This document shows, piece by piece, positions 24,982 to 33,066 of a stretch of 64,000 nt of DNA. The DNA comes from DASQGA01 sp963722715. Its GTDB lineage: Bacteria; Actinomycetota; Thermoleophilia; Gaiellales; Gaiellaceae. The notes under the pieces were generated by a model, which was not told the DNA's origin, did not search any database, and saw nothing but the letters and a program-made list of their open reading frames with translations. The stretch's first letter is position 1, and the number at the start of each line of letters is the position of its first letter. The DNA lies in contig CAVROA010000020.1 in NCBI GenBank assembly GCA_963722715.1, positions 62,001 through 126,000 of the forward strand, in the 5' to 3' direction. The translations under genes were made by a program, and so were the position numbers.

Positions 24982-25983
24982 ATGAGCGTTCGCGTAGGCA
25001 TCAACGGGTTCGGCCGAATCGGCCGAAACTTCTTCCGGGCTGCGCGAAAGCAAGGTGCCGACATCGAGATCGTCGCCGTGAACGACCTCGGCGACGCGGA
25101 GACGATGGCGCACCTCCTCAAGTACGACTCGACCCTGGGGCCGCTCGGAGAGGACGTCGAGGCGGCCGAGGGCGTAATTCGGATCGGCGGAGACACGGAG
25201 CTCCAGCTCCTGAACGAGCGTGACCCTGCGCAGCTGCCCTGGAAGGACCTCGGCGTGGAGGTGGCGATCGAATCGACAGGGCTCTTCACGAAGCGCGACA
25301 AGGCCCAGCTTCATCTCGATGCGGGCGCCGAAAAGGTCGTCATTTCCGCTCCGGCGACGGATCCCGACGTGACGCTCGTCCTGGGAGTGAACGACGAGGC
25401 GTACGACCGCGAAAAGCACCGCATCATCTCGAACGCCTCGTGCACGACGAACTGCGTCGCGCCGCTCGCGAAGGTGCTGAACGACGCGTGGGGGATCGAG
25501 GTTGGGTTCATGACGACGATTCACGCGTACACGAACGACCAGAGCATCCTCGATCTGCCGCACAGCGACCTCCGCCGGGCCCGGGCCGCGGCCATCAACC
25601 TGATCCCGACGTCGACCGGCGCCGCCCGCGCAATCGGGCTTGTGATCCCGGAGCTGAAAGGAAAGGTCGACGGTGTCTCGGTTCGAGCACCCGTGCCGAT
25701 CGGCTCGATCGTCGACCTCGTGGTTCGGCTCGGCAGCGAGGTGGGCGCTGATGACGTGAACGCGCGGTTCGCCGAACTGGCGGACAAGGGCCCGCTCGAG
25801 GGCATCCTGCGCTACTCGGACGAGCCGCTCGTGTCGAGCGACATCGTCGGCAGTTCCTTCTCGTCGATCTTCGACAGCGACATGACCATGGCGAACGGGA
25901 ACATGGTCAAGGTCTTCTCCTGGTACGACAACGAGTGGGGTTTCAGCTGCCGGATGGTCGACTTAGTCCAGAGGTTGCTTTGA
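24982..25983 (+). CDS. gap: Glyceraldehyde-3-phosphate dehydrogenase, type I
   Basis: The 333-residue enzyme oxidises glyceraldehyde 3-phosphate with NAD and phosphate. It has the N-terminal VGINGFGRIGRNFFRA nucleotide fold, the catalytic Cys154 in SNASCTTNC, the activating His in TIHAYTNDQ, and WYDNEWGFS near the C-terminus. ATG with GAGGAAAGG upstream. The last codons (TTA GTC CAG AGG TTG CTT) are unusual for this GC-rich genome. A second version of the same 17-residue tail, written with GC-rich synonymous codons, lies 95 bp downstream. First gene of gap-pgk-tpiA-gpmI. Confidence 0.97.
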   Translation: MSVRVGINGFGRIGRNFFRAARKQGADIEIVAVNDLGDAETMAHLLKYDSTLGPLGEDVEAAEGVIRIGGDTELQLLNERDPAQLPWKDLGVEVAIESTGLFTKRDKAQLHLDAGAEKVVISAPATDPDVTLVLGVNDEAYDREKHRIISNASCTTNCVAPLAKVLNDAWGIEVGFMTTIHAYTNDQSILDLPHSDLRRARAAAINLIPTSTGAARAIGLVIPELKGKVDGVSVRAPVPIGSIVDLVVRLGSEVGADDVNARFAELADKGPLEGILRYSDEPLVSSDIVGSSFSSIFDSDMTMANGNMVKVFSWYDNEWGFSCRMVDLVQRLL

Positions 25984-26057
25984 AGGAGGGGGTACACGGG
26001 GGAACCATGGGTTCCCCCGTGCTGAACGAGTGGGGTTTCAGCTGCCGGATGGTCGAC
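25930..26057 (+). repeat. 33-bp direct repeat duplicating the gap 3' end
   Basis: The 33 bp at 25930-25962 recur without mismatch at 26025-26057. Both copies continue in the gap frame to CTT TGA: after the identical 33 bp, the next 18 nt differ at 6 positions, all synonymous (Leu, Val, Arg, Leu). The unit repeats with a 95-bp offset; the 62 bp between the copies hold the gap stop, a ribosome site and a perfect hairpin. Confidence 0.9.
25995..26021 (+). other. Perfect 12-bp hairpin with an ATG loop between gap and the mini-ORF
   Basis: CACGGGGGAACC pairs with GGTTCCCCCGTG around a 3-nt loop that is the ATG of the 23-codon reading frame. There is no T-tract, so it is a weak terminator at best. 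When folded it would bury the mini-ORF start codon, so it may regulate translation of the downstream frame and pgk. Confidence 0.7.
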
Positions 26058-26078
26058 CTCGTGCAGCGCCTGCTTTGA
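26007..26078 (+). CDS. 23-residue mini-ORF carrying a second copy of the GAPDH C-terminus
   Basis: ATG in a hairpin loop is followed by five codons of new sequence (GSPVL... begins directly after Met) and then the 17-residue GAPDH tail NEWGFSCRMVDLVQRLL and TGA. The stop overlaps the TTG start of pgk as TTGA. A purine-rich AAGGAGGGGG lies 15-24 nt upstream. Its last codons use the genome's GC-rich style (CTC GTG CAG CGC CTG). It is best read as the original gap 3' end, cut off from its gene by the 95-bp insertion and kept translatable, which would preserve translational coupling into pgk. Whether the peptide is made is unknown. Confidence 0.55.
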   Translation: MGSPVLNEWGFSCRMVDLVQRLL

Positions 26079-27133
26079 GGCGGCCCCGGTCCGTGCGGGA
26101 AGCGGACGTGGAGGGCAAGCGTGTCCTCGTCCGAGTCGACCTCAACGTGCCGCTCGAGGACGGGCGCGTTGCCGACGACACGCGCATCCGGGCTGCTCTC
26201 CCGACGATCCTGTACCTGCTCGAGGAGGGTGCTTCGGAAGTCGTTCTCTGCTCTCATCTCGGCCGGCCGAAAGGTCCGGACCCCGCGTACTCGCTGAAGC
26301 CGGTGGAGGCGCATCTCCGGACGCTCCTGGACGACGAGCGGGTCCGTCTCCTCGAAAACACCCGCTTCGAGCCCGGGGAACTGACGAACGACGCCGCTTT
26401 CGCGCGGGAGCTCGCCGCCCACGGAGACCTCTACGTGAACGACGCCTTCGGCTCGGCGCACCGGGCCCATGCATCCACCGTGGGTGTGGCGCGCCTTCTG
26501 CCGGCCTACGCGGGCTTCCTGCTCGAGCGGGAGCTGGAGGAGCTCGGCAGCCTGCTCGAGGGCCCCGAGCAGCCGTTCGTGGCGATCGTGGGTGGCGCGA
26601 AGGTCGACGACAAGATCGGCGTCCTCGAGTCGCTCTCGGAGCGCGCCGATGCGGTTCTGGTCGGAGGCAAGATGGCGGAGGAGCTTTCGGCCAGGAACGA
26701 TGCGCACGTTCGGCTGCCGGGCGACAGGCTGGTCCTTCCCACCGACGTCGTTGCGGCCGCCTCCTTCGACGCCGATGCCGAGGCCCGCGTTGCGCCTGCA
26801 GATGACGTTCCGGAAGGGTGGCTCGGGCTCGACATCGGACCCGAGACGAGGACGGCCTTCGCGGAGCGCATCACGTCGAGCCGCACCGTCTTCTGGAACG
26901 GCCCCATGGGCGTCTTCGAATGGCCGCGCTTTGCCGCCGGGACGAAGGCCGTGGCGGAGGCGGTGGCGGAATCCGACGGACACACGGTCGTGGGAGGCGG
27001 CGATTCGGTGCGGGCGATCGAGGAGCTCGGCCTGGCCGACCGGGTCGACTGGGTCTCAACCGGCGGCGGGGCTTCGCTCGAGCTCCTCGAGGGCAAGGAG
27101 CTCCCGGGCGTCGCGGCGATCCCGGAGGCATGA
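26075..27133 (+). CDS. pgk: Phosphoglycerate kinase
   Basis: The 352-residue enzyme transfers phosphate from 1,3-bisphosphoglycerate to ADP. Landmarks are VEGKRVLVRVDLNVPLEDG at the N-terminus, the SHLGRPKG substrate loop near residue 70, GGAKVDDKIGVL in the middle, and the C-terminal nucleotide site with VFWNGPMGVFE and STGGGASLELLEG. The TTG at 26075 overlaps the preceding TGA (TTGA) and gives the N-terminus closest to the family; GTG 26093 is an alternative. It is somewhat shorter than the usual 390 residues but all motifs are present. Confidence 0.95.
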   Translation: MRRPRSVREADVEGKRVLVRVDLNVPLEDGRVADDTRIRAALPTILYLLEEGASEVVLCSHLGRPKGPDPAYSLKPVEAHLRTLLDDERVRLLENTRFEPGELTNDAAFARELAAHGDLYVNDAFGSAHRAHASTVGVARLLPAYAGFLLERELEELGSLLEGPEQPFVAIVGGAKVDDKIGVLESLSERADAVLVGGKMAEELSARNDAHVRLPGDRLVLPTDVVAAASFDADAEARVAPADDVPEGWLGLDIGPETRTAFAERITSSRTVFWNGPMGVFEWPRFAAGTKAVAEAVAESDGHTVVGGGDSVRAIEELGLADRVDWVSTGGGASLELLEGKELPGVAAIPEA

Positions 27134-27134
27134 C

Positions 27135-27821
27135 GTGTTGATCGCGGGCAACTGGAAGCTGTTCAAGACACCGTCCGAGACGGTGGAGTTCTGCACCGCG
27201 TTCAGACCGCCGCCGGGGGTCGACGTCGTCGTCTGTCCACCGTTCACATCGCTCCGTGAGGCGGTCGCGAGCGGACTCGACGTCTTCGCACAGAACGTCC
27301 ACTGGGAGCGCGAGGGAGCCTTCACGGGCGAGATCTCGGCCGAGATGCTGCTCGAGCTCGAGGTCGAAGGAGCGCTCGTCGGCCATTCCGAGCGGCGCCA
27401 GTACTTCTGCGAGACCGACGAGACGACTGCGCGCCGTGCCGAACGGGCGTTGGAAGCGGGCCTTCGCGTTATCGCCTGCGTCGGCGAGCTCGAGGAGGAG
27501 CGCGAAGGCGGTGAGACCGAGAACGTGCTGCGGCGGCAGGTCTCCGTGCTCCCTCGGCACGAGCGCCTCGTGGTCGCGTACGAGCCGGTGTGGGCGATCG
27601 GGACGGGGAAGACCGCGACGCCCGAGCTCGCACAGGAAGCCCATGCCTTCATCAAGAGCCTCCTCGATGCTCCAGTTCTCTACGGCGGGTCCGTGAAGCC
27701 CGAGAACGCCGAGGAGCTTCTGTCTCAACCGGATGTCGACGGAGCCCTCGTGGGTGGGGCCTCGCTCGACGTCGACTCCTTCGCGGCGATTTGCGAGACG
27801 GCGAGCCGTATCCGCTCGTAG
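27135..27821 (+). CDS. tpiA: Triosephosphate isomerase
   Basis: The 228-residue enzyme interconverts the triose phosphates. It has the N-terminal IAGNWKLFK with catalytic Lys and Asn, the electrophilic His in VGHSERRQYF, catalytic Glu in YEPVWAIGTGKTA (start of the flexible loop) and the C-terminal phosphate site LYGGSVKP and GALVGGASLD. GTG start one base after the pgk stop. About 20 residues shorter than typical enzymes, through trimmed loops. It overlaps the chosen gpmI start by 31 bp. Confidence 0.95.
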   Translation: MLIAGNWKLFKTPSETVEFCTAFRPPPGVDVVVCPPFTSLREAVASGLDVFAQNVHWEREGAFTGEISAEMLLELEVEGALVGHSERRQYFCETDETTARRAERALEAGLRVIACVGELEEEREGGETENVLRRQVSVLPRHERLVVAYEPVWAIGTGKTATPELAQEAHAFIKSLLDAPVLYGGSVKPENAEELLSQPDVDGALVGGASLDVDSFAAICETASRIRS

Positions 27822-29275
27822 CGCTCGTCGTCCTGGACGGCTGGGGGTGCGCGCCGCCGGGGCCGGGGAACGCGGTCGAGCTCGCCGCGACTCCCGTTTT
27901 CGACGCGCTTTGGGCCGGCTTCCCGCACACGACGCTTGCTGCGTCCGGCCGCGCGGTCGGTCTCCCGGATGGGCAGATGGGGAACTCGGAGGTCGGCCAC
28001 CTGACGATCGGGGCGGGGAGGGTGGTGCCCCAGGATCTCGTTCGGGTCAACGATGCGATCTCGGACGGCTCCTTCTTCGAGAACGATGCTCTGGTCGGCG
28101 CCTTCCGCAGGGCGAAAGAGCAGGGGGGAAACGTGCACCTGCTCGGGCTTGTCTCCTACGGCGGCGTCCACTCGCACATCGATCATCTCCGGGCTCTGCT
28201 CGAGCTCGCCCGGCGCGAGGGGATGGAGGCGCGGACGTTCGTGCACGCCTTCACGGACGGGCGGGACGTCTCGCCGCACGCTGCGTCATCCGACCTGGCG
28301 GAGCTCGCGGGCGAAGGCACCCGGATCGCGACGGTCGTGGGCCGCTACTACGCGATGGACCGCGACAAGCGCCCGGAGCGGACGGAGCGCGCTTTCGCGG
28401 CGATCGTGCGGGGCGAAGGAGCGCGTGCGGACGACCCGGTTGCCGCCGTCCGGACGAGCTACGAGGCCGGGATCACGGACGAGTTCATCGAGGCGGTTGT
28501 CCTCCCGTACCCGCGCCTCGACGTCGAGAACGACACCGCCGTCTTCTTCAACTTCCGCCCGGACCGGGCCCGGCAGCTCTCGGAGCGCCTACTCGAGGCC
28601 GGCGCCGACCTCACGACGATGACGCGCTACCGCGAGGACTTCGACTGCCCCGTGGCCTTCCCCGAGCATGTCGTCGACCAGACGCTGGCCGAGGTACTCG
28701 CTGCGCAAGGCGCGCGCCAGCTTCATCTGGCCGAGACCGAGAAATACGCTCACGTCACCTACTTCTTCAACGGGGGCGAGGAGCGCGAATGGGAGGGAGA
28801 GACCCGCATCCTCGTTCCGTCCCCACGGGATGTGGCCACCTATGACCTGAAGCCCGAGATGTCGGCGGCGGAGGTCGAGCGGCGGTTCGAGGAGACGGTC
28901 GGTGACGGCTACCGCTTCGCGATCGTGAACTTCGCGAATCCCGACATGGTCGGTCACACGGGGGTCATTCCGGCGGTCGTGCGTGCAGTGGAGACAGTCG
29001 ACGCCTGTCTCGGACGCCTGGTCGCGAAGGTCGAGGAGCTCGGCGGCGCCTGTCTCGTGACGGCAGACCACGGCAACGCGGAGCAGATGCTCGAGAGCGA
29101 CGGGAAGAACCCCCACACAGCGCACACGACCAACCCGGTGCCGCTGGTCGTCACCGTCGCCGGGGTGTCGCTCCGCGAGGGCGGCTCCCTCTCAGATCTC
29201 GTGCCGACCTGCCTCGATCTGCTCGGAATCCCAGCTCCGGACGCTATTACCGGACACAGCCTGCTGGTCGGCTGA
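27791..29275 (+). CDS. gpmI: 2,3-bisphosphoglycerate-independent phosphoglycerate mutase
   Basis: The 494-residue enzyme interconverts 3- and 2-phosphoglycerate. The phosphorylated nucleophile Ser66 is in GQMGNSEVGH; the manganese sites are visible as VVLDGWG, TADHGNAE and the HTAHTTNPVP segment. The TTG at 27791, inside the end of tpiA, is the most sensible start because VALVVLDGWG must be retained and no ATG or GTG is nearby. It completes the gap-pgk-tpiA-gpmI set; enolase is not in the window. Confidence 0.94.
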   Translation: MRDGEPYPLVALVVLDGWGCAPPGPGNAVELAATPVFDALWAGFPHTTLAASGRAVGLPDGQMGNSEVGHLTIGAGRVVPQDLVRVNDAISDGSFFENDALVGAFRRAKEQGGNVHLLGLVSYGGVHSHIDHLRALLELARREGMEARTFVHAFTDGRDVSPHAASSDLAELAGEGTRIATVVGRYYAMDRDKRPERTERAFAAIVRGEGARADDPVAAVRTSYEAGITDEFIEAVVLPYPRLDVENDTAVFFNFRPDRARQLSERLLEAGADLTTMTRYREDFDCPVAFPEHVVDQTLAEVLAAQGARQLHLAETEKYAHVTYFFNGGEEREWEGETRILVPSPRDVATYDLKPEMSAAEVERRFEETVGDGYRFAIVNFANPDMVGHTGVIPAVVRAVETVDACLGRLVAKVEELGGACLVTADHGNAEQMLESDGKNPHTAHTTNPVPLVVTVAGVSLREGGSLSDLVPTCLDLLGIPAPDAITGHSLLVG

Positions 29276-29298
29276 AGCTCGACTTATACTTCCATTAC

Positions 29299-29880
29299 GT
29301 GTCACTCGAGCAGCCCGATCTGGCAATCCTCAGGAAGGCACAAGCGGGTGACGAGCGAGCCTTCTCGATCATCCACCGGGCCTACGAGGTCCCGATCTAC
29401 AACTACGTGCTCCGGATGGTCGGCGACCGTGCGCTCGCCGAGGACCTGACCCAGGACATCTTCCTCAGGATCTACCAGGGGCTCGCCGGATTCTCGCTGC
29501 GCTGCCGCTTCACGACGTGGCTCTTCCAGGTCGCCAAGAACAGGGTCCTCGACGAGCTGCGCGCGCGTGAGCGCAAGCCGCAATCCGCGGTCACACTCGA
29601 CGACATGCCCCAGCTCGACGTGGTCGACCAGCCCTTCGAGCGCATCGAGGCGATCGACGCCGTCTGGCGTGCCGTTGCGAAGCTGAATCCCGACCTGAAG
29701 ATGGCGCTCCTGCTCCGGGACGTGGTCGGGCTCTCGTACACCGAGATCGGGGACTCGCTCGAGATCACGCTCTCAACGGTGAAGTGGCGGATCTACAAGG
29801 CGCGGGAGGAAGTGCAGGTCGCCCTCGCCCGCGAGGGCATCAACGAGTACTCCGACAGCCAGGACGCGGCCCGGCTCTAA
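29299..29880 (+). CDS. ECF-type RNA polymerase sigma factor
   Basis: The 193-residue protein has sigma region 2 (DERAFSIIHRAYEVPIYNYV; AEDLTQDIFLRIYQGL) and region 4 (LRDVVGLSYTEIGDSLEITLSTVKWRIYKARE, a helix-turn-helix reading the -35 element), joined by a short acidic linker, the pattern of SigE/RpoE-like factors. It directs polymerase to a stress or envelope regulon. No zinc-finger anti-sigma gene follows; the next gene codes for a lipoprotein, so control is not evident locally. The GTG lies 8 nt after a TATACT hexamer. Confidence 0.92.
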   Translation: MSLEQPDLAILRKAQAGDERAFSIIHRAYEVPIYNYVLRMVGDRALAEDLTQDIFLRIYQGLAGFSLRCRFTTWLFQVAKNRVLDELRARERKPQSAVTLDDMPQLDVVDQPFERIEAIDAVWRAVAKLNPDLKMALLLRDVVGLSYTEIGDSLEITLSTVKWRIYKAREEVQVALAREGINEYSDSQDAARL

Positions 29881-29890
29881 ATCTCTCCGA

Positions 29891-29909
29891 GTCCGGGAAC
29901 TTCCCGGGC
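29891..29909 (+). terminator. Hairpin between the sigma factor and lipoprotein genes
   Basis: CCGGGA and TCCCGG pair around a 3-nt loop, extended by a G-T and a G-C pair to about 8 bp. No T-run follows, so termination would be partial. Confidence 0.4.
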
Positions 29910-29929
29910 CTGGTAACGGTCAGAGGGGC

Positions 29930-30836
29930 ATGCAAAGGCGTGTTTTCGCGGTCCTAGCCGGTCTGCTCGTGCTCGTCTTGGCCGGTTGCGGCGCTGGAGG
30001 ACCCGGGTTGCCGAGGTCAGTCCGCCCACTGCGTCCACACCCACTCCCGCTCGTGTCTACGAGGCCGACCTGACGGTGCTCGAGCAGCGCGGCGAGACTT
30101 CCTTTCCGAAACACGGGGCGATGCTGTGCCTGGGAGCGATGGCCATGTCGTATCCGCCGCAGTGCGGCGATGTGCCGATTGCGAACTGGGACTGGGACGC
30201 CGTCGAGGGCGAGGAGAAGGCGAGCGGGGCGTCCTGGGGCCAGTACCACGTCGTCGGCACGTACGACGGCGAGATCTTCACGGTGACCGAGGTGGGGCCA
30301 TACGTGAACGATCCACCCAAGTTCGGGAGTGAGGTCGACTTCTCGAGCCCGTGTCCGGAGCCTGCGGGCGGCTGGGTCCTGCCGGACCCGAAGCAAGCGC
30401 TGCAGCAGGAAGCGAGCGGCGCGAGCGCCTATGCCGAGCCTCAGCCGGACATCGTCAACTCGTGGGTGACGCACTTCGACCCGAGCAACCCCGGCGATAC
30501 CGAGCTCGACGAGTTCGACCCGGTCATCTTCAACGCCGTCTTCACGGGCGACGTCGAGCGCCACGAGGCGGAGATCCGAAAGCGCTGGCCTGGACCGCTC
30601 TGCGTCGTCGAGGGCGAGGGCCCGACGAAGAGGGAGCTGAGCAGGATCCGCGCCGAGGCCGAGGCATACGTGACCGGGGAGCTGGGCCTTCAGATGCTGG
30701 GGTCGAGCAGCGGCGGAGTAGAGCCGTGATCGAGATCGGCGTCGTGGCCGATCCCGGGGGAGCAGGGCAAGCGGCCCTCGACGCCCGGTGGCCCGGAATC
30801 GTGCGTCTCTTCCCAGCGCTCCGCCCGGCTGGCTAG
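29930..30836 (+). CDS. Exported lipoprotein of unknown function, two frameshifts
   Basis: The start ATG follows AGAGGGG and opens a lipoprotein signal peptide with the lipobox LAGC, so the protein is acylated at about residue 20. One missing base in the C/G run near 29998-30008 joins it to a long frame with YEADLTVLE, GAMLCLGAMAMSYPPQCG and WDWDAVEGEE segments. A second missing base near 30727 joins the end, IEIGVVADPGG to FPALRPAG. The joined 302 residues match, as remembered, a family of actinobacterial hypothetical proteins with exactly these motifs. Two Cys around LCLG and PPQCG may form a disulfide. Location beside the ECF sigma gene suggests an envelope role. Confidence 0.6.
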
Positions 30837-31565
30837 TTACACGCCGTGCTCGAGCCGAGCAGCCAGTGTCTCCGGCAGCCCGCGCTCACGAATTTCCTCC
30901 TGCGTGCGCTCGACTGGATACGTGACACGGTTGAAGGTTGCCCGACCGGCGCCGAGGTCAAGCGCAAGCCAGGCGGCGCGCGGGTCCCCGTCTCGCGGCT
31001 GGCCGACCGATCCCGGGTTCAGGAGCCAGCGCCGGTCACCGAGGTCGACCTCCGTGCCGGCCGGCGCGTGGTCGCCTTCCGCCCGATCGCCGTCGAGGCT
31101 GAGCGCCAGCGGGACGTGGCTGTGCCCGACCAGGACGATGGGCGCCTCGGTGGCCTCGAGCGCGGCCAGCGCGACGGCGGGGGAGAGCACGTACTCCCAC
31201 ACGGGGTCCCGCGGGCTCGCGTGGTAGAGCTCGGCGCCGGGGCGCGTCGCGGAGGGGCTGAGCGACGCCAAGAAGGTCGCGGTCTCCGGTTCGAGCACGC
31301 TGCTGGTCCACCGGGCCGAGAGCGCCGCGTCGGGCTGGAAGAAGTCGAGGTCGAGCTCGCCGAGCGCGGCCAGGTCGTGATTCCCGACGAGCGCGACGTC
31401 CAGTCGCCCGGCCACCCGTGCGTAGCAGCGATTCGGGCGCGGCCCGTACCCTACGAGGTCACCGAGGAACCAGAGCTCGTCGAACGGCTCGGCGTCGATC
31501 GCCTCGAGCACGGCGTCGAGGGCGTGGAGATTTCCGTGGATATCAGAGAGGACGGCGACGCGCAC
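30837..31565 (-). CDS. Calcineurin-like metallophosphoesterase
   Basis: The 242-residue protein has all metal-binding blocks of the family in order: VLSDIHGNLHAL at the N-terminus, WFLGDLVGYGPRPN, VGNHD, and VLVGHSHVPLAL, with LNPGSVGQPRDGDPRAAW near the end as in YfcE-like phosphodiesterases. It hydrolyses small phosphodiesters or phosphomonoesters in the cytoplasm; the substrate is not evident. GTG start, 30 bp from the divergent M48 peptidase gene. Its stop abuts the lipoprotein stop. Confidence 0.9.
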   Translation of the reverse strand: MRVAVLSDIHGNLHALDAVLEAIDAEPFDELWFLGDLVGYGPRPNRCYARVAGRLDVALVGNHDLAALGELDLDFFQPDAALSARWTSSVLEPETATFLASLSPSATRPGAELYHASPRDPVWEYVLSPAVALAALEATEAPIVLVGHSHVPLALSLDGDRAEGDHAPAGTEVDLGDRRWLLNPGSVGQPRDGDPRAAWLALDLGAGRATFNRVTYPVERTQEEIRERGLPETLAARLEHGV

Positions 31566-31595
31566 GAGAGGCGCGCAACCTTAGCGAAGGCCTTC

Positions 31596-32793
31596 GTGGC
31601 CGTCCTGGCTCTTGTCGCGTGGATCGTGGCGGGAGCCCTGCTGTGGCGGACGAAGGTTCCTCCCCTCGACCTCCCCAAGCTGGATCCGAATGCGTTCTTC
31701 GGTGCTGCCCAGCTCGCGGAAATCGACGAGTACCGGCGCGTCACCAGGGGACTCTTGCTGGGGTCGCTGGGCCTGGAGATCGCTGTCGTCGGGCTCTTTG
31801 TGGCGTTCGCAGGCTCCCTCGCGGCCAGAATGCGCCGGGTGGCCCGGGGAGCAGTGCGGACCGGAGTCGGAATCGGGCTCGCCGTTGTCCTCGCGGTCTG
31901 GCTGGCCGGCCTGCCTCTCTCCGCCGTGGGCCATTGGTGGTCGCGCCGCCATGACCTGTCCCGTCAGGGCTACGGAGGCTGGCTCTCCGACCAGGCGACG
32001 CAGCTCGGGATCCGGGCAGTCCTCGTTGCCATCGCCGTCGCGGGCGCGATGGCCCTCGCCCGGCGGCTCGGGCCCGGTGGTGGCTGGCGGGTGCGCCCGC
32101 ATTCGTCGGCCTCGCCGTCCTCTTCGTCGTACTCCAGCCGCTCGTCGTCCAGCCGCTCACGAACCGCTTCCGGCCGCTCGAGGACCGAGCCCTGGCGCGG
32201 GAGATCGAGCGTCTGCGGCCCGGGAGGGCGTCGACATCGACAAGGTTGAGGTGGCGGACGCCAGCCGCCGTACGACGACAGCGAACGCCTACGTCGCCGG
32301 GCTCGGGCCGACGAGGCGCGTCGTTCTCTACGACACGATTCTGGACGGCCGGTTTCCGCGAGGCGAGCTGCTCGCGGTCGCGGCCCACGAGCTCGCGCAC
32401 GTCGGGCGCAGGCACCTCTGGAAGGGCCTCGGATGGCTGGCTCTCCTCGCAGTGCCGGGCGTGTTTTTGCTCGCACATGTGACCGAGAGGAACGGAGGGC
32501 TCCGCGACCCCGCGGTCGTGCCGTTCGGCCTGCTGGTCGCGCTCCTCTTCTACCTCGGAACCCTGCCGCTCCAGAACCTCGTTCGCGCCGCTACGAGGCA
32601 GAGGCGGGCTGGCTCGCGCTCCAGGCGACCCGGGATCCGCAAAGCGCGGTGGGCCTCGAGCGGCGTCCGTCACGACGCTCGCTGGCACCCGACCTCTCCC
32701 CGCTGGGTCACGCTTGGTTCGGAACGCATCCGCCTGCGTCGAGCGGATCGCGAGGCCCGCGCCTTCAGCGCCCGGACTCGGGAAGGTCCTTGA
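31596..32793 (+). pseudogene. M48-family (Ste24/HtpX-like) membrane metallopeptidase with several frameshifts
   Basis: Segments in three frames join into one multi-pass membrane peptidase. An N-terminal CAAX-protease-type membrane region (31596-32090) has four hydrophobic stretches; a segment reading FVGLAVLFVVLQPLVVQPLT follows at about 32100-32220. The catalytic part at 32230-32590 carries HELAHVGRRH (the zinc-binding HExxH motif), and the C-terminal YEAEAGWLALQATRDP segment with a third metal-ligand Glu follows at 32590-32740. At least four single-base corrections (near 32090, 32225, 32590 and 32735) are needed. The HExxH site and order are intact, so it is probably a functional gene spoiled by sequence error. 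Confidence 0.6.
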
Positions 32794-33054
32794 TGCCCTC
32801 CCTCGCTCTCCGGCTTCGACGAGCTGTCGTTCATCGCGTCGAGCAGCTCGCGCATGAAACGCGGCGACAAGTCCACACGGCTGACGACCACGCCGGGGAC
32901 GTCGCCTTCCTCGACCTCGTCGTCGATCCGGCGAACATGATCCAGTAAACTCGTAGTCGGAGAAGCTGATTCGCGAAGTCCGCGTAGGTGCCCGCGAGGT
33001 TCGCCGGATCCAGGTCGATGTCGAGCTGGCGCTCGTCGTGGCTCCATCTTCCAC
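32765..33054 (-). pseudogene. DUF3467-like small protein, frameshifted
   Basis: Read with two or three frame corrections, the product is a protein of about 95 residues: WSHDERQLDIDLDPANLAG, YADFAN, FSDYEF, IDDEVEEGDVPGVVVSRVD and SPRFMRELLDAMNDS. This is the pattern of the DUF3467 family, whose function is unknown. The GTG at 33054 is supported by TATCGT 6 nt upstream. The end (KDLPESGR then TGA) overlaps the tail of the M48 gene by 29 bp. The frame changes lie in an error-rich patch. Confidence 0.55.
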
Positions 33055-33060
33055 GCCCCT

Positions 33061-33066
33061 ACGATA
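33061..33066 (-). promoter_or_regulatory. Shared divergent -10 region of the DUF3467-like gene and argS
   Basis: TATCGT on the minus strand ends 6 nt before the GTG at 33054. The plus strand offset by one base reads TACGAT (33060-33065), directed at argS, so both genes may use one overlapping -10 segment. Confidence 0.45.
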
